DNA of 64,000 bases from Bremerella volcania (GCF_007748115.1 NZ_CP036289.1:620001-684000); one strand, 5' to 3'; counted from the first letter of the stretch, positions 46,098-56,441 are shown. Translations and numbers: made by a program. Notes: generated by a model from the sequence alone, not told the origin.

Positions 46098-48011
46098 TCA
46101 CTCCATGGAAAAGGTTTCGTTGCTCAGTGGTTCCTCAGGCAAAGGATTGTCCTGTTGTTGCAGGCTTGCCTGGTAGGCGATCGCCGTGGCCGCGCGACCA
46201 TAATACTGCTCCATGGTCCCAATTAATTCATTCATCTCGATTTGCTTTTTGCTGACGGGCAGCTTGATCGTCTTACTTTTTCCGTCCCGCTTCACCGTAA
46301 TATCAAGGCGCGTTCCCCATTCCGTTTCCAGGGTAATTCCTTCGATCTCTCGGTAGAACAGAGGTTGGTCCCAGTCCTCGTAGACGACCTTCTCGAAGTC
46401 AAAGCGGACCGGGCGGTCTTTCGCGGCGGTCCGCTCGACAGGCGGGAAGAACTTCTCCACGAGTTCCTGTTCCGATTCGTTCGAGGGAATGTAGCGGTAG
46501 GCCAGGACCTGTTCGTGGAACTGACGGAAGCGTTCTTCGTAATGGTCCCACTGGGCACGCTCAAGTGCGTCGGCTCCGTCAATCTTCTCGAACCAAGGGC
46601 CTGGTGAATCGTCGTACAGGACGTCACGCATCGCATCAGGAGATGCTCGGAATCCAAGAGCTTCCAGGCGTTGTTGAAGTGGTGGATGCGAGTCGAAGGG
46701 ATGCGCGGTGGCCAACTGTCCCACGTCTCGCTTGTCGACGAAGGCTGTGGTAAAGCTCTGGAAGCCGCCATCAATTCGCTGCGACAGATTCACTTGCTCG
46801 TGGGCCTCTTCGGCCTCGAAGAACTCCTGTTCGAGTTCGTTACGATACTGAGAGTACGCCGTAATGCGGAGCAACGCATGCGCCATCGACTCAGGCGAAG
46901 TCTTTTCCGACGCGAGGTGGTCGGCCCTGAACTCACGTTGGCGGCTCAGCTTGCCCAGCGACAACTCGTACAAAGCCCGGAACATGACGGCGAAGTAGAA
47001 GATCGGTCGCGAAATGCCTCCTTCGTAAAGTCCTTGAAGGTAATGGCCATATCTTGACAAGAGTGGAGCGATCTTTTGCGTGTAGGTAGTGTCGTTTCCA
47101 CTGAAATGGGCCAACTCGTGCAGGAGTACCGCATCCGCTTCCTGGTGGGGTAGTTTCTTGAGAAGAGAAAGACTGACGAACAGGGTCCGGCCGGTCACCG
47201 TACGTGGCTGGTGATCTTCATGGCCGGTAACTTGAACCGGCATCTGGGTGACGAAGAAGTTGTCATCGATTCCCGCGATCACATGATCTGGCGGAGCGGT
47301 TCCCATCGAGTCACTCAGCCGCTCCAAATCATGCCACAAGGCTGGCGCCATCTCCCGCGTGATTTCTTCTCCTTCGATCACGAAATCATCGTCGACCTTC
47401 TTAAAAATGGCTGCGATCACGGCACCCACGGCACACAGACCAATGAGACCAATGATAAACAGCAATTTTACGATGAAGATGTTGAAGAAGAATGCAGGTA
47501 TCCAGAAGGAAAGGGAAAACACAAGCAGTGCCTGAGCGATGACCTCCAGCGTGCAGAAGATACGCAACGTATGCCAACCAATCAACAGGCTGTAGTACTG
47601 CATCCACTGAGATTTGAGTGACAGGAGGACGGTCAGCCCCGTCAGCACGAATGCGCCAATGCCGGCGAGAATACAGAACCAAGAGATACGAATCGCCCAG
47701 ATAAGCGACAGGTTGTAGTAGAGGTATTCTGTGGGAAGCTGGTTTCGCCAGGCGGCTACTTCTGGGTCGTCGTTGACCAGTAGCCATGATAACGGCATGT
47801 TTCGAGCCCCCTCGATGCTTTGCGCTTTCTCCTCGGGGGTCATTTGCGCGTTCGCATTGATTTCAGCGATCGCCGCATCAAGAAACTCTTGATCATAGCT
47901 CGACTGGACGTATTCGTAGAAGAAGAGGCAAGCGACCGGAATCAGGAAAAGGGCCAGTGCCGGATAGACATACGTTTTGACGAACCCGAGGCTAGAAACG
48001 TCATGTTGCAT
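46098..48011 (-). CDS. membrane M48-family metallopeptidase
   Basis: 637 aa from the ATG at 48011; the TTG at 48053 would add 14 residues. Four hydrophobic spans in the first ~230 residues, then a peptidase domain with the zinc motif HELAHFSGND (H-E-x-x-H) and the downstream REFRADHLASE ligand region, as in HtpX/Ste24-type M48 enzymes. The long C-terminal part (~200 residues after the catalytic core) is not typical of HtpX and has no assignment. Likely degrades membrane or periplasmic proteins. Confidence 0.88.
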   Translation of the reverse strand: MQHDVSSLGFVKTYVYPALALFLIPVACLFFYEYVQSSYDQEFLDAAIAEINANAQMTPEEKAQSIEGARNMPLSWLLVNDDPEVAAWRNQLPTEYLYYNLSLIWAIRISWFCILAGIGAFVLTGLTVLLSLKSQWMQYYSLLIGWHTLRIFCTLEVIAQALLVFSLSFWIPAFFFNIFIVKLLFIIGLIGLCAVGAVIAAIFKKVDDDFVIEGEEITREMAPALWHDLERLSDSMGTAPPDHVIAGIDDNFFVTQMPVQVTGHEDHQPRTVTGRTLFVSLSLLKKLPHQEADAVLLHELAHFSGNDTTYTQKIAPLLSRYGHYLQGLYEGGISRPIFYFAVMFRALYELSLGKLSRQREFRADHLASEKTSPESMAHALLRITAYSQYRNELEQEFFEAEEAHEQVNLSQRIDGGFQSFTTAFVDKRDVGQLATAHPFDSHPPLQQRLEALGFRASPDAMRDVLYDDSPGPWFEKIDGADALERAQWDHYEERFRQFHEQVLAYRYIPSNESEQELVEKFFPPVERTAAKDRPVRFDFEKVVYEDWDQPLFYREIEGITLETEWGTRLDITVKRDGKSKTIKLPVSKKQIEMNELIGTMEQYYGRAATAIAYQASLQQQDNPLPEEPLSNETFSME

Positions 48012-48234
48012 GATACGAGCCTGATGATGAGGAGGAGAACTGCACGAAGCCAATAAAGGTGCAGTATAGGAAACCCTCCGTCAACGACAAGCAAAAGTCG
48101 TCATTCGCTCGATCAGCCCCTTCGTCGCGATCGAGTTTTCCAGCGATTTGTCGTTTTCCAGTCACTGGAATTTGATGGAAACGACGACCCTCGGGTTATT
48201 CAGAGCCGACCGACAGCCCACCTTCCCTAAAGAC

Positions 48235-48271
48235 AAAAAAAGCGGGCCAAGATGTAAAGTCTTGGTCCGCT
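48235..48271 (-). terminator. terminator of the glutamine synthetase gene
   Basis: Stem AGCGGGCCAAGA (48241-48252) / TCTTGGTCCGCT (48260-48271), with a run of A on the plus strand at 48235-48241, which gives T on the minus strand. Confidence 0.88.
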
Positions 48272-48310
48272 CTCTAGGGAAAGTTTGAATCAGCGAATGC
48301 TGTCAACCGC

Positions 48311-50563
48311 TTAGCGGATGAAGAGCATTTCCTGGTAGGTTGGCAATGGCCACAGGTCATCAGCCACGTAATCTTCCAGTTCGTCGGCGTACTTGCGAAC
48401 TTCGTTCATCGCTGGCAAAACTTCCTTGCAGCAGCATTCGGACTTCTTGTGCCAGCATTCAATTTCTTCGGCTTTGACGGCGAGGGATGCGAGGGTCGCG
48501 ATGCTGTCCTGGAGCGACTTGACCAGCGAGGTCACCTTGTCCAGGGTGTCCTTGTCGAATTCGTAGCCGAGGGCCTGCAGGTTCGCACAAGTCGAAGCGA
48601 GTTCATTCTGATAGCGGACCGCAGCTGGGAAGATCATCGTGCGAGCCATTTCGATGGTGAGATTGGTCTCGACCGCGATCGACTTGCAGTACTGTTCCAG
48701 GTAAGTTTCCAGGCGGCTTTCCAACTCGCGTTCGGAAAGCACGTTGTACTTCGTGAACAGTTCTTTGACTTCTGGCTTCTCCAAAAATGGTAGAGCATCC
48801 GCGGTGGTCTTCAGGTTCAGAAGGCCACGCTTTTCAGCTTCCTGGTGCCATTCTTCCGAGTAACCGTCGCCATTGAAGATGATCGCGCCGTGCTCGTTGA
48901 TGATGTCGGTCATGAGCTTGGTCAGGGCAGCGTTCAGCTTCGAGGGGTCACCGCCGGTGGCTTCTTCCAGCTTGGTCGCACAGTAGTCCAGCGATTCGGC
49001 AACGATGGTGTTCATCGCAACGAGCGGACCAGCGATCGACTGGTTAGAACCAACAGCGCGGAATTCGAAGCGGTTACCCGTAAACGCGAACGGGCTGGTT
49101 CGGTTACGGTCGCCAGCATCCTTTGGCAAAGGTGGGAGAACGTCGGCGCCGATTTCCAGGGTGCCCTTAGGAATCGAGCTACTGGCACCGCCACCCTTGA
49201 TCTGCTCGAAGACGTCCGTCAACTGGTCGCCCAGGAAGATCGAGATAATCGCCGGAGGAGCTTCGTTGGCACCCAAACGGTGATCGTTGGAGGCCGAAGC
49301 AACCACAGCACGCAGCAGGCCTTGGAACTTGTGTACGGCACGAATAACGGCGGCACAGAAGACCAGGAACTGAGCGTTTTCGTGTGGCGTGTCGCCTGGA
49401 TCCAGCAGATTGCCCTGCGAGGAGCTACCCATCGACCAGTTGACGTGCTTACCGCTACCGTTGACGCCAGCGAATGGCTTTTCGTGGGTCAAGCAGGCCA
49501 TGCCGTACTTCTCGGCGACTCGCTTCAGCGTGATCATGATCATCTGCTGATGGTCGGTCGCAACGTTGGCGAACTCGAACATCGGGGCGATTTCGTACTG
49601 GCCTGGAGCCACTTCGTTGTGACGTGTCTTGACTGGGATGCCCAGCTTGAACAGTTCACGTTCGGTTTCCAGCATGAATGCCAGGACGCGATCTGGGATC
49701 GCACCGAAGTAGTGATCGTCAAATTCCTGCCCCTTTGGTGGCTTGGCACCAAACAAGGTGCGACCGGCGTTCAAAAGGTCAGGACGAGCGAAGAAGAAAT
49801 TGCGATCGACCAGGAAGTATTCCTGTTCAGGACCGGCGGTCGAGCTGACCATTGCGCCGTCGGTGTGACCGAAGAGGGCCAGGATACGTTGAGCTTGCTT
49901 GTTTAAAGCCTGCATCGAACGCAGAACCGGGGTCTTCTTATCGAGAGCTTCGCCAGTCCACGAGACGAACGCAGTGGGAATGCACAGCGTAGTTCCGTTC
50001 GGGTTTTCCATAATGTAGGCAGGGCTGGTAACGTCCCAAGCGGTGTAACCGCGAGCTTCAAACGTCTGGCGAATACCGCCCGATGGGAAGCTGGAACCGT
50101 CTGGTTCGCCCTGAATCAGCTGCGAGCCGCTGAATTCAGCAACCGCGCTACCGCTGCCATCTGGGCTTAGGAAGCTATCGTGCTTTTCCGCGGTGAAGCC
50201 GGTCAGCGGATAGAAGACGTGGGCATAGTGGGTAGCACCCTTTTCGATGGCCCAATCCTTCATTGCGGAAGCAACGTAGTCGGCGACGGTCGTGTCGAGC
50301 TTTTCGCCCGTTTCGATCGTCTTCATCAGCGTCTTGAAGATTGGCTTAGGAAGACGGTCCTTCATGACCGATTTGCTGAAGACGTTCGCGCTGAAAAGCT
50401 CTTGGGTTGGCGTCTCCAAGAAGTTCATGGCAGGGGCGGAGGGCTTGTAGTTGGTAACCGCCGCGATGGCTGCCATTCGCGCCGATCCGCCAGCGTACCC
50501 GCTACCGTTGCCTGTGGTAGTTGTTCCGTTGGAACCCGCCTTACCTTTCGATACCGTACTCAC
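48311..50563 (-). CDS. glnN: glutamine synthetase type III
   Basis: 750 aa. GSIII makes glutamine from glutamate, ammonia and ATP. Family elements: [39 protein letters not shown] (metal/Glu site), [31 protein letters not shown] and [23 protein letters not shown] (ATP/Arg region). The length agrees with GSIII (about 700-730) and not with GSI (about 470). Start is GTG 50563 with GGAGG about ten bases upstream. A long divergent region precedes it and a strong terminator follows, so it is a single-gene unit. The N-terminal 30 Gly/Ser/Thr residues are probably disordered. Confidence 0.96.
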   Translation of the reverse strand: MSTVSKGKAGSNGTTTTGNGSGYAGGSARMAAIAAVTNYKPSAPAMNFLETPTQELFSANVFSKSVMKDRLPKPIFKTLMKTIETGEKLDTTVADYVASAMKDWAIEKGATHYAHVFYPLTGFTAEKHDSFLSPDGSGSAVAEFSGSQLIQGEPDGSSFPSGGIRQTFEARGYTAWDVTSPAYIMENPNGTTLCIPTAFVSWTGEALDKKTPVLRSMQALNKQAQRILALFGHTDGAMVSSTAGPEQEYFLVDRNFFFARPDLLNAGRTLFGAKPPKGQEFDDHYFGAIPDRVLAFMLETERELFKLGIPVKTRHNEVAPGQYEIAPMFEFANVATDHQQMIMITLKRVAEKYGMACLTHEKPFAGVNGSGKHVNWSMGSSSQGNLLDPGDTPHENAQFLVFCAAVIRAVHKFQGLLRAVVASASNDHRLGANEAPPAIISIFLGDQLTDVFEQIKGGGASSSIPKGTLEIGADVLPPLPKDAGDRNRTSPFAFTGNRFEFRAVGSNQSIAGPLVAMNTIVAESLDYCATKLEEATGGDPSKLNAALTKLMTDIINEHGAIIFNGDGYSEEWHQEAEKRGLLNLKTTADALPFLEKPEVKELFTKYNVLSERELESRLETYLEQYCKSIAVETNLTIEMARTMIFPAAVRYQNELASTCANLQALGYEFDKDTLDKVTSLVKSLQDSIATLASLAVKAEEIECWHKKSECCCKEVLPAMNEVRKYADELEDYVADDLWPLPTYQEMLFIR

Positions 50564-51065
50564 TAGTGTGTGACCTCCAAAGCCTAGCGCGAACGGCGAG
50601 CCCCATCAGGGATCCGCTTCACGCTTTTCGTTGTTGAAATTCCCTTACGATCTTTCGCTTCGCGATCCCTGCGAAAGCATGGTGCGGACTGATAGCAATT
50701 ACCGTGCCGCGTCACTATAAGACGTAAAATCCCTAGAAAATGACCCCATTGGGGGCATCGTCTGCGCGCAAAAGCAGCGTGACCTGCATAGAAATGTAGC
50801 AAAAAAGACTTGCCGAGGCCTGTTTTTTAAACTTTGCAAATAAGGTGCCGATAGCACTAGCGAGGGAGATCATTTTTTGCCCACTTTCCGTAAGCGATAG
50901 ACCTACATCTCTGCAAAGTCATAATTCAGACCGAACATTCCCGCCGCTGAAAACTCTATATTCAACGGCCACGTTCGCTAAACTTAAAGCGCCTACCACC
51001 AACTGTGAAGTAGGCAAATCAGCCAAATGGCTTAAGGGGCTAAACTATCTCGGGGGATCAAATCG
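50564..51065. promoter_or_regulatory. divergent region between GSIII and TPR genes
   Basis: About 500 bases, no supported gene. Probably holds the nitrogen-responsive glnN promoter and the promoter of the TPR gene. No sigma-54 -24/-12 pair or NtrC-like site was identified with confidence. Confidence 0.3.
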
Positions 51066-52730
51066 ATGAAAGTTTGCTATTCACCGCCCACCACTTTGGG
51101 CCTGGCTCTGGCGATGTCGTTGACCGTCTGCTTTTGCGCCCTGGCCGCCAAGCCAAGTTCCGAAGTCCCACTGTTTTCCGGTTTGGGAGAACATCGCTGG
51201 GAGATTTCCAGCGACAGCCCTCAGGCCCAAGCGTACTTCAATCAGGGGCTGGCGTTCATGTACGGCTTTAACCATGACGAAGCGATCCGGAGCTTTCACG
51301 AGGCCGCCAGGCTCGATCCGAGTTGTCCTGCGCCTTGGTGGGCCATCGCGCTGGCCAACGGACCCAACATCAACTATCCGTTGCTTGACGAAAAGCACGC
51401 CCCACTGGCCTGGGAAGCGTTGCAGAAGGCGAAACAACTCTCCAGCAATGGATCGCCCCTTGAGCAGGATCTGATCGCGGCACTCGAAAAACGCTATGCC
51501 CAGCCACCGCCAGAGGATCGTAAGCCCTTGGATCAGGCCTATGCCGATGCGATGCGAAAGCTTTGGGAGAAATACCCGGACGAGCCTGACGTAGGGGCCA
51601 TGTTTGCCGAAAGTTTAATGGATCTTTGGCCCTGGGACCTCTGGCAGAAAGCAGGGACGGCCAACCCAGATACCCGAGAGGTCATGGAGACGCTCGAAGC
51701 CGTCCTCAAGAAGTCGCCTAACCATCCATTGGCATTGCATCTGTACATCCACACGCTTGAGGCCTCAGGCGAGGTCGCGAAAGCTGCCGACGAAGCCGAT
51801 CGTCTCCGCAATTTGCAGCCTGGGCTAGGGCACATGGTTCACATGCCCAGCCACATCGATGTTCGTTTGGGGGCTTGGCGCAAAGCAATTGCAGCCAATG
51901 AAAAGGCTATTAATGCCGACACTGCCTATAAGCAGCAATCACCGGAGCAGGACTTCTTCCGAATCTACATGGCCCACAATCGTCATATGCTGGCATTCGC
52001 CGCGATGATGATCGGGCAGGAGAAAGTCGCCACTGAGCAAATCAACCTGATGCTTGCGGAAATGCCTGAGAACTGGGTGGTCGCGAATGCTCCGTTCGTC
52101 GATGGAATGCATAGCATGCCCTACGAGATGCATATTCGCTTTGGGCGTTGGGACGCGATCCTCGAGGAACCGGAACCGGCCGAGCAATTTCCCATCTGTC
52201 GGGCAATGCGGCATTTTGCTCGTGGGATAGCTTATGCTGCCAAGAAAAAGCCCGCGAAAGCGCGTGAAGAGCAAGCAACTTTTCGCGAGCTGAAAGCGGC
52301 GATTCCGGAAGAGGCGTTCTTCGCTCAGAACCCGGCATCGGTGGTGCTGGACATTGCCGACAATATGCTCGAAGGGGAGATCCTTTATCGGGAGGGGAAG
52401 ACCAACGAAGCGATTGCCAGTTTGGAGAAAGCCGTCGAACTGGAAGACTCGCTGCGTTATACGGAGCCACCCGATTGGATTCAGCCGGTGCGCCATGCGC
52501 TGGCAGCCACCTTGATGGATGCAAAACGCTACGAAGCGGCAGAAACGGTCCTGCGAAGCGACTTGCAAGTCCATCCACACAATGGCTGGGCATTGTACGA
52601 CCTGGCACGTAGCCTGCGGATGCAAGGCAAGTTCGATGAAGCCGAGAAAGTTCAAGCGAAATTCGAGCTTGCCTGGAAAGACGCCGATGTGAAGATGAGC
52701 TCGGCGTGTATGTGCTTGCCGGCCGAGTAG
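51066..52730 (+). CDS. exported TPR-repeat protein
   Basis: 554 aa with a signal peptide (1-28, cut after LAA). The mature chain has TPR units: QAQAYFNQGLAFMYGFNHDEAIRSFHEAARLDPS at about 53-85, then others around 205-245, 430-470 and 510-545 (YDLARSLRMQGKFDEAEKV). A His/Met-rich middle (GHMVHMPSHIDVR, MHSMPYEMHIRFGRW) and the terminal CMCLPAE could bind metal (inference). Likely a periplasmic scaffold; partners unknown. Confidence 0.85.
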   Translation: MKVCYSPPTTLGLALAMSLTVCFCALAAKPSSEVPLFSGLGEHRWEISSDSPQAQAYFNQGLAFMYGFNHDEAIRSFHEAARLDPSCPAPWWAIALANGPNINYPLLDEKHAPLAWEALQKAKQLSSNGSPLEQDLIAALEKRYAQPPPEDRKPLDQAYADAMRKLWEKYPDEPDVGAMFAESLMDLWPWDLWQKAGTANPDTREVMETLEAVLKKSPNHPLALHLYIHTLEASGEVAKAADEADRLRNLQPGLGHMVHMPSHIDVRLGAWRKAIAANEKAINADTAYKQQSPEQDFFRIYMAHNRHMLAFAAMMIGQEKVATEQINLMLAEMPENWVVANAPFVDGMHSMPYEMHIRFGRWDAILEEPEPAEQFPICRAMRHFARGIAYAAKKKPAKAREEQATFRELKAAIPEEAFFAQNPASVVLDIADNMLEGEILYREGKTNEAIASLEKAVELEDSLRYTEPPDWIQPVRHALAATLMDAKRYEAAETVLRSDLQVHPHNGWALYDLARSLRMQGKFDEAEKVQAKFELAWKDADVKMSSACMCLPAE

Positions 52731-52752
52731 ATACCGACAAGTGGCCAAGGTA

Positions 52753-53940
52753 TTAGTTTCGTTCCCGCCGTCTCGAGCGTGGTCGCTCTTCGGCGGGTGG
52801 CCCTGTGGGCTCGGAGTGGAACAGCGGAAGGGGGTGGTCGAGTCCGCTAACGGTCTTAAGCATCGTTTCCCGTACCCCTTTCCAGTGGAGCATCTTGGGC
52901 GCGAGAAAGTTTCGAAGTTTTCGTTTGACAAATGACTCGGCCTTGACGAAACCGGTGATCGTGCGGATGCGCTGCACGATCGAATGATCGACCGGCCATC
53001 GTTGTTGATGGTAGAGGGAAAGCTCGTCCCGTTTGGCCAATTCCGCGAATACCCAGGCATCTTCAATTCCAAGATTCATCCCACGCGCGCCCACCGGCGA
53101 GTGAAGATGAGCGGCATCTCCGGCGAAGTAAACCTTGCCCACGTTCATGGCTTCCACCAACCGATGGGCAATATGAAAGGAAGAGTTCCATAGCGATTCG
53201 CCAATCGGATTGGATTCGCTCAACTGGGCGAGGGGTTCGGGGTAGTTGCCCATGACCCGCCAAACGGTTGGCTCGCCCGGTTTTTCTTCCCCTGTATAGA
53301 TGGGCATCAAGAAAAGAAAGCCATCGTCCTGCAGCTTGATATGGGCTCGGTCGGGGGCGAAGTCGGTCGCCAGCGGAATGTCGTCAAGTACCCACGCGCG
53401 ATCGTAGGTGTCTCCTGGAAAGGGAACATGAACCGACTTGCGGGCCATGCTGTGTGCCCCGTCCGTCGCCAAAATCCAGGGAGCCGTTACCGACTCGTTG
53501 GCCTGCGTTTCGACATGGACCAGTTCTGCTTTTCCTTCGGTCAGATTCGGGGAGTCGACCAATTCGATTTGACGCTCGATCTCGATCCCCCGCTCAGCAA
53601 GATCTTCGCGCAAGACACGTTCGGTTGCTGCCTGGGATAGGGCGAGCATAAAAGGGAAGCGGTGCTCAAGATCCTCGAAATCGACTTCCGCGACGATACG
53701 GCCATTACGATGAATGGTGGTTCCGTGAATCTTGCGCCCCAACGCCAAAAGCTTGTCCGTTATTCCGGAGGCCTCGAGCAGTTCCAGCGTGCGTGGGTTG
53801 ACGGCGAGCGCCTTCGAATATTTCGACGGTTCGGCACGCTTGTCCACAATCCTCGGTACGATATCGTGCCGTGACAAAAAAGAGGCGGCAGCCATGCCGA
53901 CCGGGCCTGCGCCAATGATTAAGGGGGGTGAATGCGTCAT
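52753..53940 (-). CDS. FAD-dependent aromatic monooxygenase-like protein
   Basis: 395 aa from the ATG at 53940. Flavoprotein monooxygenase of the PheA/TfdB/MhpA group: N-terminal IIGAGPVGMAAASFLSRHD (FAD dinucleotide fold, G-x-G-x-x-G), WILATDGAHSMARKSV (the DG motif), and FAGDAAHLHSPVGARGMNLGIEDAWVFA (G-D-A-A-H). It should hydroxylate an aromatic or polyketide-like substrate with NAD(P)H and O2. Slightly shorter than phenol hydroxylases because it lacks the C-terminal thioredoxin-like domain. The upstream 28 codons of the open frame have no start signal. Confidence 0.88.
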   Translation of the reverse strand: MTHSPPLIIGAGPVGMAAASFLSRHDIVPRIVDKRAEPSKYSKALAVNPRTLELLEASGITDKLLALGRKIHGTTIHRNGRIVAEVDFEDLEHRFPFMLALSQAATERVLREDLAERGIEIERQIELVDSPNLTEGKAELVHVETQANESVTAPWILATDGAHSMARKSVHVPFPGDTYDRAWVLDDIPLATDFAPDRAHIKLQDDGFLFLMPIYTGEEKPGEPTVWRVMGNYPEPLAQLSESNPIGESLWNSSFHIAHRLVEAMNVGKVYFAGDAAHLHSPVGARGMNLGIEDAWVFAELAKRDELSLYHQQRWPVDHSIVQRIRTITGFVKAESFVKRKLRNFLAPKMLHWKGVRETMLKTVSGLDHPLPLFHSEPTGPPAEERPRSRRRERN

Positions 53941-54125
53941 GCAAAAGTTGTGGGAAAGGCAGGTTTCGTCGAAACGGCGAAAGCAACTAACCATCACCCT
54001 AGGTTGCCAAGCGGTCCTCTGCAACTAAGGGAAGCCTGGCAAAGTTTGAGAATCCCATCGTCAGGCCGTTAGAATGAGTTCTGAGCAGCGTATCCTCGCA
54101 ATTTCTTAATCAGGGAAAGCATCCG

Positions 54126-55370
54126 ATGTCCGCTTCATATCGATTTTTGCTTTGCACTACCATGTTGGCAATCTCCTGCACCGGTCTTCATGCCGAAGAC
54201 TGGCCGCAATGGCAAGGTCCAAACCGCGACAGCGTGTCCAACGAGACTCAGTTAAAGGCTACATGGCCAGAAGAAGGTCCACACCTTGCATGGCAAGTGA
54301 ATGACTTAGGGGATGGGTATGGTGCAGTCTCGGTTGCCGATGGCGTGATTTTTCTGGTGGTGAACGAGGGACTGGATGACGAGTCCGTGAAGGCGCTCGA
54401 CGCGACCAACGGGCAGGTGCTTTGGGCGACCCGAATCGGAAAAGTGGGTAATCCCAATCAAAAGCCCAGCTACCCAGCCGCTCGCAGCACTCCGACAGTC
54501 GATGGCGAGATGGTGTACGTACTCGGCTCGGACGGCGACTTGGTTTGCCTAAAGGCGAAAAGTGGTGAAGTCGTTTGGCAAAAGAACGTTCGCCAAGACT
54601 ACGATGGCAAGCCTGGCACATGGGCCTATTCGGAGTCGCCCCTGGTCGATGGGAGCAAGGTAATCGTGACCCCAGGTGGCCCCGAGGTAGGAATCGTGGC
54701 CGTCGATAAGTCGAACGGCAAGACGATCTGGGAAGCGAAGACGCCAGAGATGGGGGCTGCCGCCTATGCCTCGATCCAGAAGGTGACTGCCGCCGGCAAA
54801 AAGCAGTATGTCGCGTTCATGGCAAATGGTCTCGCTGGCGTCGACGCTGAAGATGGGACGTTTCTCTGGTCTTATAAGCGTACTAAAGGAATTGCGAATA
54901 TGCCCACGCCGGTGATCGCTGGCGATATCGTCTACAGCGGCGGTTCACGGACAGGCGGAGGTGCCGTCCGTCTGATTGCTAAACAACTGGGCGTTTTACC
55001 GGAAGAACTATACTTCAATCCCAAGCTGCCCAATGCGATTGGCGGATCGGTCAAGGTCGACGACTATCTCTATGGCTGCAGTGGTTCAACTCTTTTATGT
55101 GTTAACTTTTTGACCGGTGAGATCGAGTGGCAGGAACGTATCAGCGCGGCTGCTTCCATCCTTTACGCAGATGGGAGGCTCTATCTGCATACGGAAGATG
55201 GCAAAGTGATGATGGTTGCTGCAACGCCAGAGAAGATGGAGATCGTCAGCGAGTTCACTTTGCCCGACCAACCCGAAGGAACCGGCAAAGAGTGGGCGTA
55301 TCCGGTGCTGGCCAATGGTAAGCTCTATCTACGTCAGCATGGGACGCTCTGGTGTTATGACGTGAAGTAG
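54126..55370 (+). CDS. exported PQQ-type beta-propeller protein
   Basis: 414 aa with a signal peptide (1-23). The mature part opens DWPQWQGPNRDSVS, the hallmark of planctomycete PQQ_2/BamB-like propellers, then has blades LDATNGQVLWATRIG, LKAKSGEVVWQKNV, VDKSNGKTIWEAKT, VDAEDGTFLWSYKR, NFLTGEIEWQERIS. No PQQ dehydrogenase active-site residues are seen, so it is more likely a binding or scaffold propeller. It stands alone. Confidence 0.88.
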   Translation: MSASYRFLLCTTMLAISCTGLHAEDWPQWQGPNRDSVSNETQLKATWPEEGPHLAWQVNDLGDGYGAVSVADGVIFLVVNEGLDDESVKALDATNGQVLWATRIGKVGNPNQKPSYPAARSTPTVDGEMVYVLGSDGDLVCLKAKSGEVVWQKNVRQDYDGKPGTWAYSESPLVDGSKVIVTPGGPEVGIVAVDKSNGKTIWEAKTPEMGAAAYASIQKVTAAGKKQYVAFMANGLAGVDAEDGTFLWSYKRTKGIANMPTPVIAGDIVYSGGSRTGGGAVRLIAKQLGVLPEELYFNPKLPNAIGGSVKVDDYLYGCSGSTLLCVNFLTGEIEWQERISAAASILYADGRLYLHTEDGKVMMVAATPEKMEIVSEFTLPDQPEGTGKEWAYPVLANGKLYLRQHGTLWCYDVK

Positions 55371-55463
55371 CGTGAAGGGAGGGAAGGGCAGCGAAACAGG
55401 ACGAGTGAGCGATGGGTGGTATTGCTCATAACGTTTGCTGCTCCGCTGCCCCCTAGCTGAACG

Positions 55464-56006
55464 CTACTTCGAACAACTCGGACCTTGGTTCCAAGGCATC
55501 TTGGCCAACAGCATCGCCATTCCGCAGGTGTCGGTGATGCCTGCGAACATTAGTCCTGCACCAACAAACGCCGAGAGTCCGGCGAAGTAAGGGTGGACGA
55601 ACATACCGAGCAGTGCGCCCACCAGTACGAGGAAGCCTGCCGTAATTCGTACTTGGCGTTCCAGAGAGATCGTCTTCTTACCGCGAACGACCGGGAGCCC
55701 TGCCGAGGCCCAGGCATCGGTTCCTCCTTCGACGTTGACGACGTTCTCGTACCCGGCAGCAATGAACTTTTCGCAGGCCTTTCCGGCGCGATTACCGGAC
55801 TTGCAGATCACGTACAATGGCTGGTCTGCCGAACCGTTGCGGGCATCCATAATCTCTTTGGGAGCGAGACGATCAAGCGGTTCATTCACGGCCTTGGTTG
55901 CGTGTACTTCCTCATATTCTGCCGGGGTACGTACATCGATCAAGTCGCAGTTGCCCGACTCACAGAGTTTGTTTAGTTCTTGGGGAGAAATCTTATTAAC
56001 GCTCAT
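55464..56006 (-). CDS. rhodanese domain fused to DUF2892 membrane domain
   Basis: 180 aa from the ATG at 56006; AAAGGAGG is well placed for this start and too close for the ATG at 56009. Rhodanese domain (about 5-108): CDLIDVRTPAEYEEVHA and active-site loop ICKSGNRAGKA with Cys68, the persulfide-carrying residue. Residues ~115-180 are a DUF2892 unit with two membrane spans (ITAGFLVLVGALLGMFVHPYFAGLSAFVGAGLMFAGI), tethering sulfurtransfer to the inner membrane. It lies downstream of an ArsR-type regulator with its own operator-like site in between, fitting sulfide/persulfide handling. Confidence 0.9.
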   Translation of the reverse strand: MSVNKISPQELNKLCESGNCDLIDVRTPAEYEEVHATKAVNEPLDRLAPKEIMDARNGSADQPLYVICKSGNRAGKACEKFIAAGYENVVNVEGGTDAWASAGLPVVRGKKTISLERQVRITAGFLVLVGALLGMFVHPYFAGLSAFVGAGLMFAGITDTCGMAMLLAKMPWNQGPSCSK

Positions 56007-56035
56007 CATTCCCTCCTTTAATATTTTGTTTGTAT

Positions 56036-56053
56036 TATCGTGATGTGACGATA
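56036..56053. promoter_or_regulatory. operator-like palindrome upstream of rhodanese gene
   Basis: TATCG-N8-CGATA at 56036-56053, in the 69-base gap between arsR and the rhodanese gene. Same half-sites and same spacing as the site before arsR at 56422-56441. Confidence 0.6.
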
Positions 56054-56075
56054 TGTTTGGGTAAAAAAAGGCGAG

Positions 56076-56399
56076 CTACTTGCCAGCCTCTGTCAGAAAT
56101 CGACTTTCGATACAATTCATAATGTCTTCCAAGTGGGGTTCAGCGACCGAGTAGTAAACTCGTCGACCATCTCTTTCACTTGTGAAGAAACCGCATCGTT
56201 GCATCAATCGAAGATGCTCGGACGCCAGGTTCTCGGCGATGCCACAATCCTCGGCAATCTCGCCGACGGTATACCTACCATGAAGCAAAAGCTGGACCAT
56301 TCTCAGGCGTACCGGATGCGCCAATGCTTTTAAGCACTCGGCCGCTTGGCCCAGGGCATCCATTTCCAGAGGGGGTTTATTGGTGGTTTTCTTTGCCAT
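56076..56399 (-). CDS. ArsR-family transcriptional regulator
   Basis: 107 aa winged helix: ECLKALAHPVRLRMVQLLLHG, then VGEIAEDCGIAENLASEHLRLMQRCGFF (recognition helix) and RDGRRVYYSVAEPH (wing). The classical ELCVCD metal motif is absent. Cysteines at about residues 23, 53, 69 and 97 could give thiol or persulfide sensing as in SqrR/BigR relatives (inference). AGGAG precedes the ATG, and a palindrome lies 22 bases upstream, so it probably represses its own transcript and the rhodanese gene. Confidence 0.9.
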   Translation of the reverse strand: MAKKTTNKPPLEMDALGQAAECLKALAHPVRLRMVQLLLHGRYTVGEIAEDCGIAENLASEHLRLMQRCGFFTSERDGRRVYYSVAEPHLEDIMNCIESRFLTEAGK

Positions 56400-56421
56400 A
56401 TTCGAGACTCCTGTCTTAAAT

Positions 56422-56441
56422 ATATCGTCAGTTCGCGATAT
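56422..56441. promoter_or_regulatory. operator-like palindrome upstream of arsR
   Basis: ATATCG-N8-CGATAT, 22 bases upstream of the regulator start on the minus strand. Good candidate for the autoregulatory operator. Confidence 0.65.

Noticed and set aside
48845-49906. 353-residue plus-strand frame opposite GSIII
   Set aside because: Antisense to an intact glutamine synthetase with every motif in place.
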